A stretch of DNA of 64,000 nt. Origin: Thermophagus sp052400625 (GTDB taxonomy: Bacteria; Bacteroidota; Bacteroidia; Bacteroidales; Marinilabiliaceae). Below the pieces are notes generated by a model. That model had not been told where the DNA came from. It worked only from the letters and a program-made list of their open reading frames with translations, and made no database searches. Position 1 is the first letter of the stretch. Every line of letters starts with the position of its first letter. Made by a program: the position numbers and the translations under genes. Below are positions 55,936 to 64,000 of the stretch, one piece after another. The stretch is from NCBI GenBank assembly GCA_052400625.1, contig JBQTGH010000008.1. One strand, written 5' to 3'.

Positions 55936-58900
55936 TTAAACTTTAAAATATTCACTTGGCGACTGCCCATAAACTTCTTTAAAACAACGAGTGAAATAAG
56001 CAGGACTGGAAAATCCGGTTTCGTATGCTGCCTCCGTAAAATTACATTTACCCGAAGCGATAAGTTTACTGGCTTCTTTCAACCGAACCACTCGAATAAA
56101 TTCTGTCGTGGAACATCCAACAAGACCTCTAAGCTTTTTGTGCAGTAACGAACGACTTACGCTCATTTCTTTGGTCAGAAAGGATACATCTAGTGATGGA
56201 TTATTTAAATTTTCCTTAACCAAGGTTGTCAACTTTTCCAGAAAAGCTTTATCTGGTTCTGAACTTTTAACTTCATTCATTGAGAACTCAGCATCGTTTC
56301 GGAAGCGCTCAATAATTCTTTGACGACTATTTAAAATGTTTTCAATAACCTGTATCAAAATATCAGGATAAAACGGTTTTTCAAGATAGTAATCAGCGCC
56401 CGTCATCAGTCCTTCCAGTTCATTTTTGACACCTGACCTTGAGGTCAATAAAATGACTGGTATATGAGAGGTATCGATGGCTGTTTTAATATATTTAGTA
56501 AAAGTAATTCCATCCATTTCGGGCATCATAATGTCACTAATAACCAAATCGGGGTTAAAACTACCGATTTTCTCCAAAGCGATCTTTCCGTTCAAAACAG
56601 CCTCCACCCGATAACTCTCCTCCAATATATTCACAAGAAAATGAATTAACTCATGGTTATCTTCAACCAGCAAAACAGAAGGTTTATTTTGAGCCGGATC
56701 AATTTGGCGGGTCAATTTCTCAGGAATTGAATACTGAAGCTGGATATCTGATCGATTCTTCCAATCAACATATTGGTCTTGAGAGGCAACCAATTCTTTC
56801 TCCAAAAAATCAACCTTTGAAACAGGAAGCAAAACAGAAAAAAGAGAACCTTCTCCCGATTTACTTTTTACCTCAATACTACCTCGGTGAAACATCACAA
56901 GGCTTTTCACATAAGCCAAACCTACTCCGGAATTAATCGTATGGTTATTTTCTCCCTCTATTTGAAAAAAGCTGTCAAAAACCCGATCAAGCATTTCAGG
57001 GGCAATGCCTCTACCTGTATCCGATACGCCAATCGTCATATCCCATTTTCCCAGCTCTTTTCTTCCTTGCCTTGGACTAATCTCAACAGAAAGTACTATT
57101 TTCCCGCCATCACCAGTAAATTTGAAAGCATTGGAAAGCAGATTTACAACAATCTTATCTACTTTATCGGCATCAAACCACATATCACAATTTTGCGCCG
57201 GTAATTTAATCACAAACTCAATACCACGATCCTCTGCAAGGTCATAAAACGCCTCAGAAATTGTTTCGATAAACGATCGCACATTATGTTTTGCCACCCT
57301 AAGTTGGTCTTTCCCTGACTCAATCTTCCTAAACTCAAGCAATTGGTTAATAAGAACAAAAAGTCGGTTAGCATTACGCTCAATGCCTGCCAGGCTTTTA
57401 CGAAATGTTGAATTCAACGACTCCTGACTCATCAATCGACTTAATGGACCAAGAATCAAAGTCAAGGGGGTTTTTAGTTCATGCGATATATTAGTAAAAA
57501 ACTCAAGCTTTACTTTGTGCAATTCTTCTTCATGTTCTCGTTCCTTTCTTTCCATGGCCAATAAAGCTTTTGAACGTTCGAGATTTTTTCCCACTCTTAG
57601 CACCAGCAGTGAAAACAAGAGAATCAAAACAAAATATCCAACAAAAGCTCCTCTGGAACGCCATATTGGTGGTCGAACAATTATTTTCAACATTCGCTCA
57701 TTGTTGCTGTGCTGAATATCACCTAAGGAAGCCTTCACATGAAAATAGTAAACCCCGGGGCTTAAATTAGTATAAGTAGCAAAGTTTCGGGTTCCCACAT
57801 AATTCCATCGTTCTTCAAACCCTTCAAGATAGTAAGCATACTGACAACGTCCTATTGACGCATAAGAAAGGGCTGTAAACTCTAGTGTCACGACATTCTG
57901 ATCGTAATCTAAAATAATTCTATCAGTTTTATTGAGCGATTTTTTCAGAGGCTGATCTTCTCCCGGTAAAATATATTCGTTAAATAATTTCATGCCGGTA
58001 AACAACACCTGCGGATCATCCTGCGGCTGGGGATAATTATTGCTTTCGTGAAACGAGACCATTCCATTGTTTCCTCCGAAATATATGTTCCCATTTCTGT
58101 CAATGAATGATGCCCTATAATTAAACTGATTAAAAGGTATCCCCGAATTACTGTCATACAAAATAGAAATGTCTTCATCGGGGTTAAATTTCACCAAGCC
58201 CCGATCGCTACTGGCCCAAAACCAACCATTATTACCTTCTTCTAGACTAAATATCCATGAAACCGGGAATCCCGTATCTGAATTAAAAAATTTTACGACC
58301 TCACTCTTTTCATCATATCGACACAACCCTTTGTAACAATCCCCCAACCAAATGTGGCCTTTGGAATCTTTTTTTACAAAGTTAATATGCTTCATATCAG
58401 GCACCTTATCCATTAAAAAAAGAGAATCAACCGCGGGAATATAGACATAGACCTTTCTGCTAGATGAAAACCACAATTTTTTATGGTCTCCGGTAATACT
58501 CTCGAACTGGGTAACCCCCAAGATTTCAGGTTTAAGAGGAGAAAACACTTTTGAAACCAAATCATAGATTACAATGCCCATCGAAGTGGATATATATATC
58601 GAATCCCCTACCTGATGAAACGCATAAATGGCATTGGAAGAAAGTCCCGGAGAATTTTCCGGGTTTAAGTATCTAATTCTATTGTTTGTAGTATTCAAAA
58701 TATTGATTCCCCCCGTATAAGATGCAATCCACAACTCATCATCCGCAACAAACAGCAAGTCGTGAATATTATTATAGGAAAGGAACGAGGGGCCGCTCAC
58801 AGTAGAATAGTGAATAATTTCACCGGTAGTTTTATTATATTTATTCAATCCATTGTCTTCAAGTCCTATCCACAAATTATTGGCCCGATCTTCAGCCAAA

Positions 58901-59976
58901 CAACTAACCACATTTCCTCTCAATTGTCCTTGTCCCAGTCCCGGGCTCCACGTTGTAAAAAAACTCTTCCTATTACTCCAAAAATTAATTCCTCCAAAAT
59001 AGGTTCCCAGCCAAACATTCCCTTCTCCATCACAGAATGCATCATAGATTGGATTGGTGTTAAGGCCAGAAGGATTATCAAGGTTAAAACCATGTAACTC
59101 TAAAAATCCGGTCAGAGGATCATGGATCGCAAGTCCAGATTCACATCCTATCCATACTCGACCATAATGGTCCTCTGTAACGCAATGCACCAAGTTATGA
59201 TGGAGATGATAGGGTTTTTCATGCTCACGAGAAAAAAAATTAAAAGTCCCCTTTTTAAGATCCAAAACCGTTAACCCATATTCATATTGCCCCAACCATA
59301 TTTTCCCCTGAGAATCTATTAAAAAAAGACTCAGTTCTTCAGTACCAATCTCTGGTGGTACATCAAATATTTGAACGTTCAAGAAGCTTTTATTAAGGAC
59401 ATAAACCTTTCTATTGTCAGCCAATATGACCAGAAAACCATTCTCATCTCTAAGTTCTTGAAAAACGGTCCCATCCGGAGTTTTTAAGCTCGAAAATTTT
59501 TCGTTTATACTATATTCCTTTCTGGATTCAACATCCAGAAATGTAACCTTATCAGGTCGGCAAATCCAAAATCCTCCTTCTGTTGGAACTACCGAATTTA
59601 CTGTTCCCACCTCATTCAACAATAAATAAGGATGAAAACACTCTTTCTCATCATCATAAAAATAGTATCCACGATTAATTGTCCTGACAATTAGCACTGA
59701 ATCGGATGAAAGCAAAAACTTATCACCAAATATTCGAACTTCATCTCCCTTTTGATTATAAGCGGGAAAAACTTTAAATGCCTGTCCATCAAACCGAGTA
59801 ACTGCAGCACGTGTGGCAAACCACATAAACCCATCCACATCCTGAATAATGCTTTTAACGTACGAAGACGGAAGTCCGTCTTCATTGGTATAGTGGACAA
59901 AACTTAGTTTTTCGTTTTGGGCCAAAACACTCCAAGAAAAAATGAAAACCGCCAAAAAGGGGAAATATCTATGCAT
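55936..59976 (-). CDS. Hybrid two-component system sensor/regulator (HTCS) of PUL2
   Basis: 1346 aa. A signal peptide (RYFPFLAVFIFSWSVLAQ) precedes a periplasmic double propeller (GFMWFATRAAVTRFDGQ, KIWLGQYEYGLTVLDL, NVWLGTYFGGINFWSN), a Y_Y_Y domain (about 690-770), a transmembrane helix (VGYFVLILLFSLLVLRVG, about 780-797), HisKA (phospho-acceptor His in NISHELKTPLTLI, about 829), HATPase (NLLSNAFKFTG, DTGRGIAPE, NSGVGLAYV), a receiver (Asp in DLVISDIMMPEMDG, about 1147) and an AraC HTH ending YFTRCFKEVYGQSPSEYFKV. Same architecture as HTCS1 but clearly diverged. It is co-oriented with and directly upstream of PUL2, so it is the likely activator of susC2 and the genes after it. Confidence 0.95.
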   Translation of the reverse strand: MHRYFPFLAVFIFSWSVLAQNEKLSFVHYTNEDGLPSSYVKSIIQDVDGFMWFATRAAVTRFDGQAFKVFPAYNQKGDEVRIFGDKFLLSSDSVLIVRTINRGYYFYDDEKECFHPYLLLNEVGTVNSVVPTEGGFWICRPDKVTFLDVESRKEYSINEKFSSLKTPDGTVFQELRDENGFLVILADNRKVYVLNKSFLNVQIFDVPPEIGTEELSLFLIDSQGKIWLGQYEYGLTVLDLKKGTFNFFSREHEKPYHLHHNLVHCVTEDHYGRVWIGCESGLAIHDPLTGFLELHGFNLDNPSGLNTNPIYDAFCDGEGNVWLGTYFGGINFWSNRKSFFTTWSPGLGQGQLRGNVVSCLAEDRANNLWIGLEDNGLNKYNKTTGEIIHYSTVSGPSFLSYNNIHDLLFVADDELWIASYTGGINILNTTNNRIRYLNPENSPGLSSNAIYAFHQVGDSIYISTSMGIVIYDLVSKVFSPLKPEILGVTQFESITGDHKKLWFSSSRKVYVYIPAVDSLFLMDKVPDMKHINFVKKDSKGHIWLGDCYKGLCRYDEKSEVVKFFNSDTGFPVSWIFSLEEGNNGWFWASSDRGLVKFNPDEDISILYDSNSGIPFNQFNYRASFIDRNGNIYFGGNNGMVSFHESNNYPQPQDDPQVLFTGMKLFNEYILPGEDQPLKKSLNKTDRIILDYDQNVVTLEFTALSYASIGRCQYAYYLEGFEERWNYVGTRNFATYTNLSPGVYYFHVKASLGDIQHSNNERMLKIIVRPPIWRSRGAFVGYFVLILLFSLLVLRVGKNLERSKALLAMERKEREHEEELHKVKLEFFTNISHELKTPLTLILGPLSRLMSQESLNSTFRKSLAGIERNANRLFVLINQLLEFRKIESGKDQLRVAKHNVRSFIETISEAFYDLAEDRGIEFVIKLPAQNCDMWFDADKVDKIVVNLLSNAFKFTGDGGKIVLSVEISPRQGRKELGKWDMTIGVSDTGRGIAPEMLDRVFDSFFQIEGENNHTINSGVGLAYVKSLVMFHRGSIEVKSKSGEGSLFSVLLPVSKVDFLEKELVASQDQYVDWKNRSDIQLQYSIPEKLTRQIDPAQNKPSVLLVEDNHELIHFLVNILEESYRVEAVLNGKIALEKIGSFNPDLVISDIMMPEMDGITFTKYIKTAIDTSHIPVILLTSRSGVKNELEGLMTGADYYLEKPFYPDILIQVIENILNSRQRIIERFRNDAEFSMNEVKSSEPDKAFLEKLTTLVKENLNNPSLDVSFLTKEMSVSRSLLHKKLRGLVGCSTTEFIRVVRLKEASKLIASGKCNFTEAAYETGFSSPAYFTRCFKEVYGQSPSEYFKV

Positions 59977-60141
59977 AATAATTTAGCTATAAAGAGAGAA
60001 GGACTTGCCTTCCAAAGGCTACCTTCATTTTTTTATCAAGGACGCGCAAATAAACTATTTATTAATCTGAATCCCAAAATGAAAACTCTAACATCCCGTA
60101 TATTGAAAAAAAGGCAGGTATCTCACACATAAATGTATCAC

Positions 60142-62637
60142 TTAAAACTTTATCTTCACAAACACCAAAGGTGTAAACTCAACAGCTTCGGCATCGATAT
60201 AAACACTGCTTACCTGATCCAGAGGAATCTTCTCAAAACTTGAATATTTTACATTCTGATGATTTAATACGTTTAATAAAGAAACACCTGCTTCTCCTTT
60301 AAAATCATTAAAAGGGAAACGATAGACCATAGACAGATCTATCCTCGAATAATCGGGCTCGGTATATTTGTTGCTCAGATAATTGGCATATAATGGAAAA
60401 CCTGACCCAAAAATACCGGTTGCAGAAAAATGTATATTTTTAAGCAGATGAATCAGGCTTGCCAGTTTTAATTCATGTCGCTGGTCATGCGGGGCACGTC
60501 TGTAATCTTGTTCAGGGAAGTAAGGAAATAGTTCCTCTGCACGGCTCAACGAATAAGAAGCCCAAAAGCTTTGACCATTAAAGTCTTTCTTTACAAATAC
60601 ATCAATGCCATAACTACGTCCTTTCCCGGCATAAACGGCTTCTTCAGACTTAAAAGACCGAACATATCGAGTATAACCCACTACTGATTTATAGAATCCT
60701 TCAATATTTACGGTCAGGTCATCTGCACTCCAGGAAGCACCTCCTACCCAGTGCTGAGAGCTGAGTACCGGGACCTCATCTCCGTCGGCCAGTGTCCAGG
60801 TATAACGAAAATTGCCGGCTTCATCGTACAACGAACTTTTGATAAGGAACTGATGGTAGCTTCCCCAAGCAGCATTGAGTTTAAAGTCTTTCCGGAATTT
60901 CCATTCCACCCCTAATCTTGGATCCACATGTGTTGTACCGGAAAAAAAGGAATGATTAAAACGAAAACCGGGGGTCAATTCAAGTTGAGATCCCAGAAAA
61001 ATCCTGTCCTGAACATATGCAACCCAACGGTCTCCTGCTTCTGAAAGGAAAAAATATGCAACACCGGAAGAGTCTTCCGTAAGCTCCAAATCATTGCGTA
61101 CCCATTCCATTCCCAATTCCGGCTGATGAAAACGGTTCCCCGGCAATTCGTAATGATAATCAACAGCAAACTCTTGTATCCGTGCAGTGGAAGCGATATC
61201 AATACGGTTAAAATTCCGATTGGTTTGTATGCTTTCGATTGATCGGTTGAGCCTATAATCAGAATTAAGTTCCGACCAGGCCGCTTTAAAATGAGATCGC
61301 CCACCATTTCCGGTGTTCATACCCCAGTACACAGAAGCTCCTCCCTGTTGATTTTCATCGGCTGTTTCCTGAGAAATAATAAACCTTGGCCGCTCTTGCC
61401 CTGCCTTGTATTGAAAATTATCGAAAGCCCCCATAACACTTACATAGAATAAGTTTCCATTGTCGTCTTGAAGCGAATATTTAGCATTAAAATCTCCAAA
61501 CCAATACCCGGGATTAACATCAATTCTATACTTTAAGCTTTGTAATGAGTTGAGTTTTGAAACTGGGACATCTTCTTCATCAAAAAGATTGTTGTATGTG
61601 CGTCTTGCCGCCATAATTAAAGTTGAAGTAGGAGAGAGCGGAACCTCCAACATACCGTTCACAATCTGGTTATTGACAAAAAAATTAAACTTGGTGTTCT
61701 CCCTATTACCCGTATTCCCGGTAATACGAACAATGCCTCCCACCAAATCTTCACTGGAAGCGCCGTAGCCACCTTTAAAAAGATCTACATTTTTAACCAT
61801 AAAAGGGTTTACGGCGCTGATATTATCATTAAAATTTTTAAGCCCCCAGATGGTTATACCATCAAAGGTAACCCGGCTGGTCCCCTCATAACTTCCCCAC
61901 ATAATAAGGTCATTGGGCTGTTCACCGGCTGCTGTAATGCCCGGCTGTAATCGTAGCAAGTTTAAAACAGAGTTATCGCCGTTGCCGGGAAGATAGCCTG
62001 CAATGTATGAATTCAGTTTGATCAATCCTGAGGTCTGTCCTATTTGAACCGAACGTTCGATCAAGTTATCTTTCACAACTATTTCCTGCAATCGATAAAC
62101 AGAAGGAGTCAAATAAACTTTATGAAATTTCCCGGCGGTTAAAAGCGTATCTAAAACAAAACACCCCAAATGAGATGCTTTGACCTCGAAAACAGAATCA
62201 TCAAAAACAGTATAACTAAAAGCCCCCTTTAGGTCGGTCACCAGTGGATGACCATCAATAAGAACATGCGAAAAAGGTAAAGGCTCCGAACTACCTTTTT
62301 CAAGAACCTGTCCTTTAATTAGATATTCGCGTGATTGAGAAATCCGCTTCTCGGGGAATATGACATAAACTTCACCCATTTTTTCCCATCCCAAGGGAAA
62401 CCGGTTCAGCAATGCATCCAGAAGTTGGGAAGGAGAATTAAAAGTTGCATTTATGTTAATCTGATAATTGGAAAGTAATAGATCATCGAAAGAAAAATGA
62501 AGGCCATAACGACCACGAAGATCAACCAGCACTTTGTTGAGTGGTCGATCCGTCACTCTCAATTCATATGTTTGCCCATAAAGCAGACTAGAAAAGAATA
62601 AAAGAAAAACAAGTAAAAAGCCTGTTTTCTTAGCCAC
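60142..62637 (-). CDS. TonB-dependent receptor with N-terminal STN signalling domain
   Basis: 831 aa. Signal peptide (GFLLVFLLFFSSLLYGQ); an STN domain at about 23-95 (RPLNKVLVDLRGRYGLHFSF), which contacts the FecR periplasmic domain; a carboxypeptidase-D regulatory-like domain at about 107-185 (IKGQVLEKGSSEPLPFSHVL); a plug (LRLQPGITAAGEQPNDLIMW, NPFMVKNVDLFKGGYGASSE); and a barrel ending in FTPLVFVKIKF. The start codon is 2 bp after the FecR stop, so translation is coupled. The substrate is unknown. FecA-like siderophore receptors have this layout, but in Bacteroidota such receptors can also handle other ligands. Confidence 0.9.
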   Translation of the reverse strand: MAKKTGFLLVFLLFFSSLLYGQTYELRVTDRPLNKVLVDLRGRYGLHFSFDDLLLSNYQININATFNSPSQLLDALLNRFPLGWEKMGEVYVIFPEKRISQSREYLIKGQVLEKGSSEPLPFSHVLIDGHPLVTDLKGAFSYTVFDDSVFEVKASHLGCFVLDTLLTAGKFHKVYLTPSVYRLQEIVVKDNLIERSVQIGQTSGLIKLNSYIAGYLPGNGDNSVLNLLRLQPGITAAGEQPNDLIMWGSYEGTSRVTFDGITIWGLKNFNDNISAVNPFMVKNVDLFKGGYGASSEDLVGGIVRITGNTGNRENTKFNFFVNNQIVNGMLEVPLSPTSTLIMAARRTYNNLFDEEDVPVSKLNSLQSLKYRIDVNPGYWFGDFNAKYSLQDDNGNLFYVSVMGAFDNFQYKAGQERPRFIISQETADENQQGGASVYWGMNTGNGGRSHFKAAWSELNSDYRLNRSIESIQTNRNFNRIDIASTARIQEFAVDYHYELPGNRFHQPELGMEWVRNDLELTEDSSGVAYFFLSEAGDRWVAYVQDRIFLGSQLELTPGFRFNHSFFSGTTHVDPRLGVEWKFRKDFKLNAAWGSYHQFLIKSSLYDEAGNFRYTWTLADGDEVPVLSSQHWVGGASWSADDLTVNIEGFYKSVVGYTRYVRSFKSEEAVYAGKGRSYGIDVFVKKDFNGQSFWASYSLSRAEELFPYFPEQDYRRAPHDQRHELKLASLIHLLKNIHFSATGIFGSGFPLYANYLSNKYTEPDYSRIDLSMVYRFPFNDFKGEAGVSLLNVLNHQNVKYSSFEKIPLDQVSSVYIDAEAVEFTPLVFVKIKF

Positions 62638-62639
62638 AA

Positions 62640-63494
62640 TTATTTTTTTTCAATCAAGTATCCCTTAGGGGTTTTCTCAAAATCAAGACCGTAGGGGCGG
62701 CAAACCATTTGCAACACCTGCTCAACGGGTTGGTTACGAGTAAAATTCCCAGTGTAAAGGTATTCAATCCCTGGGTCAAATCCAATCTTTACGGCATATT
62801 GGCGTTCAATTTCCTCAAAAACCAGATGCAATGGGGTACCCGTAAAAACAAACATATTGTTCATCCAAGAAACCGGCTCCTCCGAATCTTTCAATTTCGC
62901 CAAACGAAATGATCCGTCACTATTGAGACTGGCCTGCTCGCCCGGGATAATATTCAATGCATGACCGTTAACTAAAGAGATGACCCTTACCTTGCCAGTA
63001 TAACAAGTTACCTGATAATGATCGTTTCTGGCATAAATATTAAAACTGGTTCCCAGAACGGTGGTAATACCATTTCTCGAAACCACATCAAATCGTTTTC
63101 CTTTTTTTACCTCAAAAAAAGCTTCCCCTTGCAATTCAACTTTTCTGTCGAATCTCCACCAGAAGGGGTGATAGCTCACACCAGATCCGGCATTGAGTAT
63201 CATTTTCGATCCATCGGGCAAAACAGCCGTAATGTGCTGTCCAACATCGCTTGTAATTTCCTTTGTATAGAATCGCCCAAACAGAGTCATTCCTAACAAT
63301 ATAATTACGGAAGCAGCTATAGGACGCCACATCCTGGCAAAAAGGTTAATTTCTGGAGAAATCGTTTGTTTCGAATCAATAGCATGGGATAATTCCCTCC
63401 AAACATCTTCCTTCGATTTTCGGTACGACAGATCCAAGTCGGGCAATTTACCAGGCCACATTTCCTCGTTATTAATGTTCTTTTTTACTGTCAT
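62640..63494 (-). CDS. FecR-family anti-sigma factor / signal transducer
   Basis: 284 aa. A cytoplasmic N-terminus (about 1-80), one membrane helix (PIAASVIILLGMTLFGRFY), then the periplasmic FecR domain (VGQHITAVLPDGSKMILNAG, VELQGEAFFEVKKGKRFDVV, VLGTSFNIYA) and a C-terminal DUF4974 secretin-like domain (TPLHLVFEEIERQYAVKIGF). It holds the ECF sigma factor inactive until the TonB receptor binds ligand. It lies 24 bp after the sigma gene. Confidence 0.93.
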   Translation of the reverse strand: MTVKKNINNEEMWPGKLPDLDLSYRKSKEDVWRELSHAIDSKQTISPEINLFARMWRPIAASVIILLGMTLFGRFYTKEITSDVGQHITAVLPDGSKMILNAGSGVSYHPFWWRFDRKVELQGEAFFEVKKGKRFDVVSRNGITTVLGTSFNIYARNDHYQVTCYTGKVRVISLVNGHALNIIPGEQASLNSDGSFRLAKLKDSEEPVSWMNNMFVFTGTPLHLVFEEIERQYAVKIGFDPGIEYLYTGNFTRNQPVEQVLQMVCRPYGLDFEKTPKGYLIEKK

Positions 63495-63518
63495 TGTTAT
63501 CGATTTCGAATCATATCA

Positions 63519-64000
63519 TTATTCCTCGTATTCCAAAGCCTTTTTTAAAAAACGCAAAGCCTTGTTCATTCTCTTTTCCACTGCTTTCACACTTAATCCC
63601 AACCGATCGGCAATCTCCCGGTTCTTTAACTCATCGGTACGACGCATCAAAAACACCACTCTATAGTTTTCCGGCATTTGACTCAAAGCCTCGCCATATT
63701 TTTTTTCCAGTTCTGAATAGTTTAATTCCTCCTCCGGTGAGAGGGATGGTTCAATGGAATAATTCTGTTTAAAGGCGAACTCTTTTTCAATTTTTGAATG
63801 CCTGTAATGAGAGATAAATAAGTCATGACCCATTTTATAAAGTAGCCTTCTGAGCGTGACCGTGTCACCAACGGGCTGTTTTTCCCAAAGTTTCAAAAAG
63901 CATTCCTGTACAATATCCGTCGCAAGATCTTTATCCCCTGAACGGTAATAAAGATAATTTCGAAGGGGATCGAAATGGTCATCAAAGAAAGATTTAAAAA
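63519..64000 (-). CDS. ECF (FecI/SigE-like) sigma factor, 5' end outside window
   Basis: The frame is open to the window edge, so the N-terminus is missing; an in-frame TTG at 63896 is internal. About 160 codons are visible. Region 2 residues (FDDHFDPLRNYLYYRSGDKD, DIVQECFLKLWEK) are followed by region 4 with the helix-turn-helix (MPENYRVVFLMRRTDELKNR, EIADRLGLSVKAVEKRMNKA). It directs transcription, probably of the receptor/FecR operon, when released by FecR. First gene of the cassette seen here. Confidence 0.92.
   Translation of the reverse strand, partial: FKSFFDDHFDPLRNYLYYRSGDKDLATDIVQECFLKLWEKQPVGDTVTLRRLLYKMGHDLFISHYRHSKIEKEFAFKQNYSIEPSLSPEEELNYSELEKKYGEALSQMPENYRVVFLMRRTDELKNREIADRLGLSVKAVEKRMNKALRFLKKALEYEE

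Noticed and set aside
60142..63896. Sigma/FecR/receptor cassette as part of PUL2
   Set aside because: PUL2 has its own adjacent HTCS, and the cassette lacks SusD and glycan enzymes; orientation alone is not enough.
1..64000. Type IX secretion C-terminal sorting domains on the secreted enzymes
   Set aside because: The enzyme C-termini end in catalytic or binding domains, and none shows the terminal Ig-like sorting domain with its conserved Gly and Lys motifs.

Overview
The window is a Bacteroidota chromosome segment, most likely Bacteroidales and possibly Marinilabiliales-like (the order is a guess). Evidence: two SusC/SusD pairs, two giant one-protein hybrid two-component systems (HTCS) with C-terminal AraC domains, many lipoproteins, A-rich start regions without Shine-Dalgarno sequences, a TAnnTTTG promoter element, and an ECF sigma/FecR/TonB-receptor cassette. 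Almost everything is on the minus strand; only one HTCS and a thiamine-type TonB receptor are on the plus strand. I saw no rRNA, tRNA, transposase, phage gene or CRISPR array.

Region 1 (1-21866) is polysaccharide utilization locus 1 (PUL1). Reading on the minus strand: GH88 unsaturated uronyl hydrolase, beta-helix protein, surface lipoprotein, SusC, SusD, sulfatase, DUF1961 protein, PL8 polysaccharide lyase, second beta-helix lipoprotein, and a third beta-helix protein cut by the window edge. A divergent HTCS (17838-21866) is the likely regulator. PL8 + GH88 + sulfatase points to a sulfated uronic-acid polysaccharide such as a glycosaminoglycan or a marine analogue. The beta-helix proteins are the least explained part.

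Region 2 (21867-36748) is mostly housekeeping: argS, then an apparent operon of a large TPR protein, an outer-membrane beta-barrel and speA. A 23-bp tandem repeat and two tandem TPP riboswitches precede a TonB receptor that probably imports thiamine. A terminator and a DPP-IV-like peptidase follow. Three inverted repeats are packed between HTCS1 and argS.

Region 3 (36749-59976) is PUL2: HTCS, SusC, SusD, a tandem DUF4859 lipoprotein, a lipoprotein joining an HExxH peptidase-like domain to DUF4859, GH43 with two accessory domains, DUF5695, GH27, a second secreted HExxH protein, and GH127. Arabinofuranosidases, an alpha-galactosidase and two peptidase-like proteins together suggest an arabinosylated glycoprotein target, such as an extensin or arabinogalactan-protein (inference). 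Strong hairpins sit between several genes of both PULs and may set expression steps within each operon.

Region 4 (60142-64000) is an ECF sigma factor (5' end outside the window), a FecR anti-sigma factor and an STN-domain TonB receptor: a surface-signalling cassette with no SusD partner.
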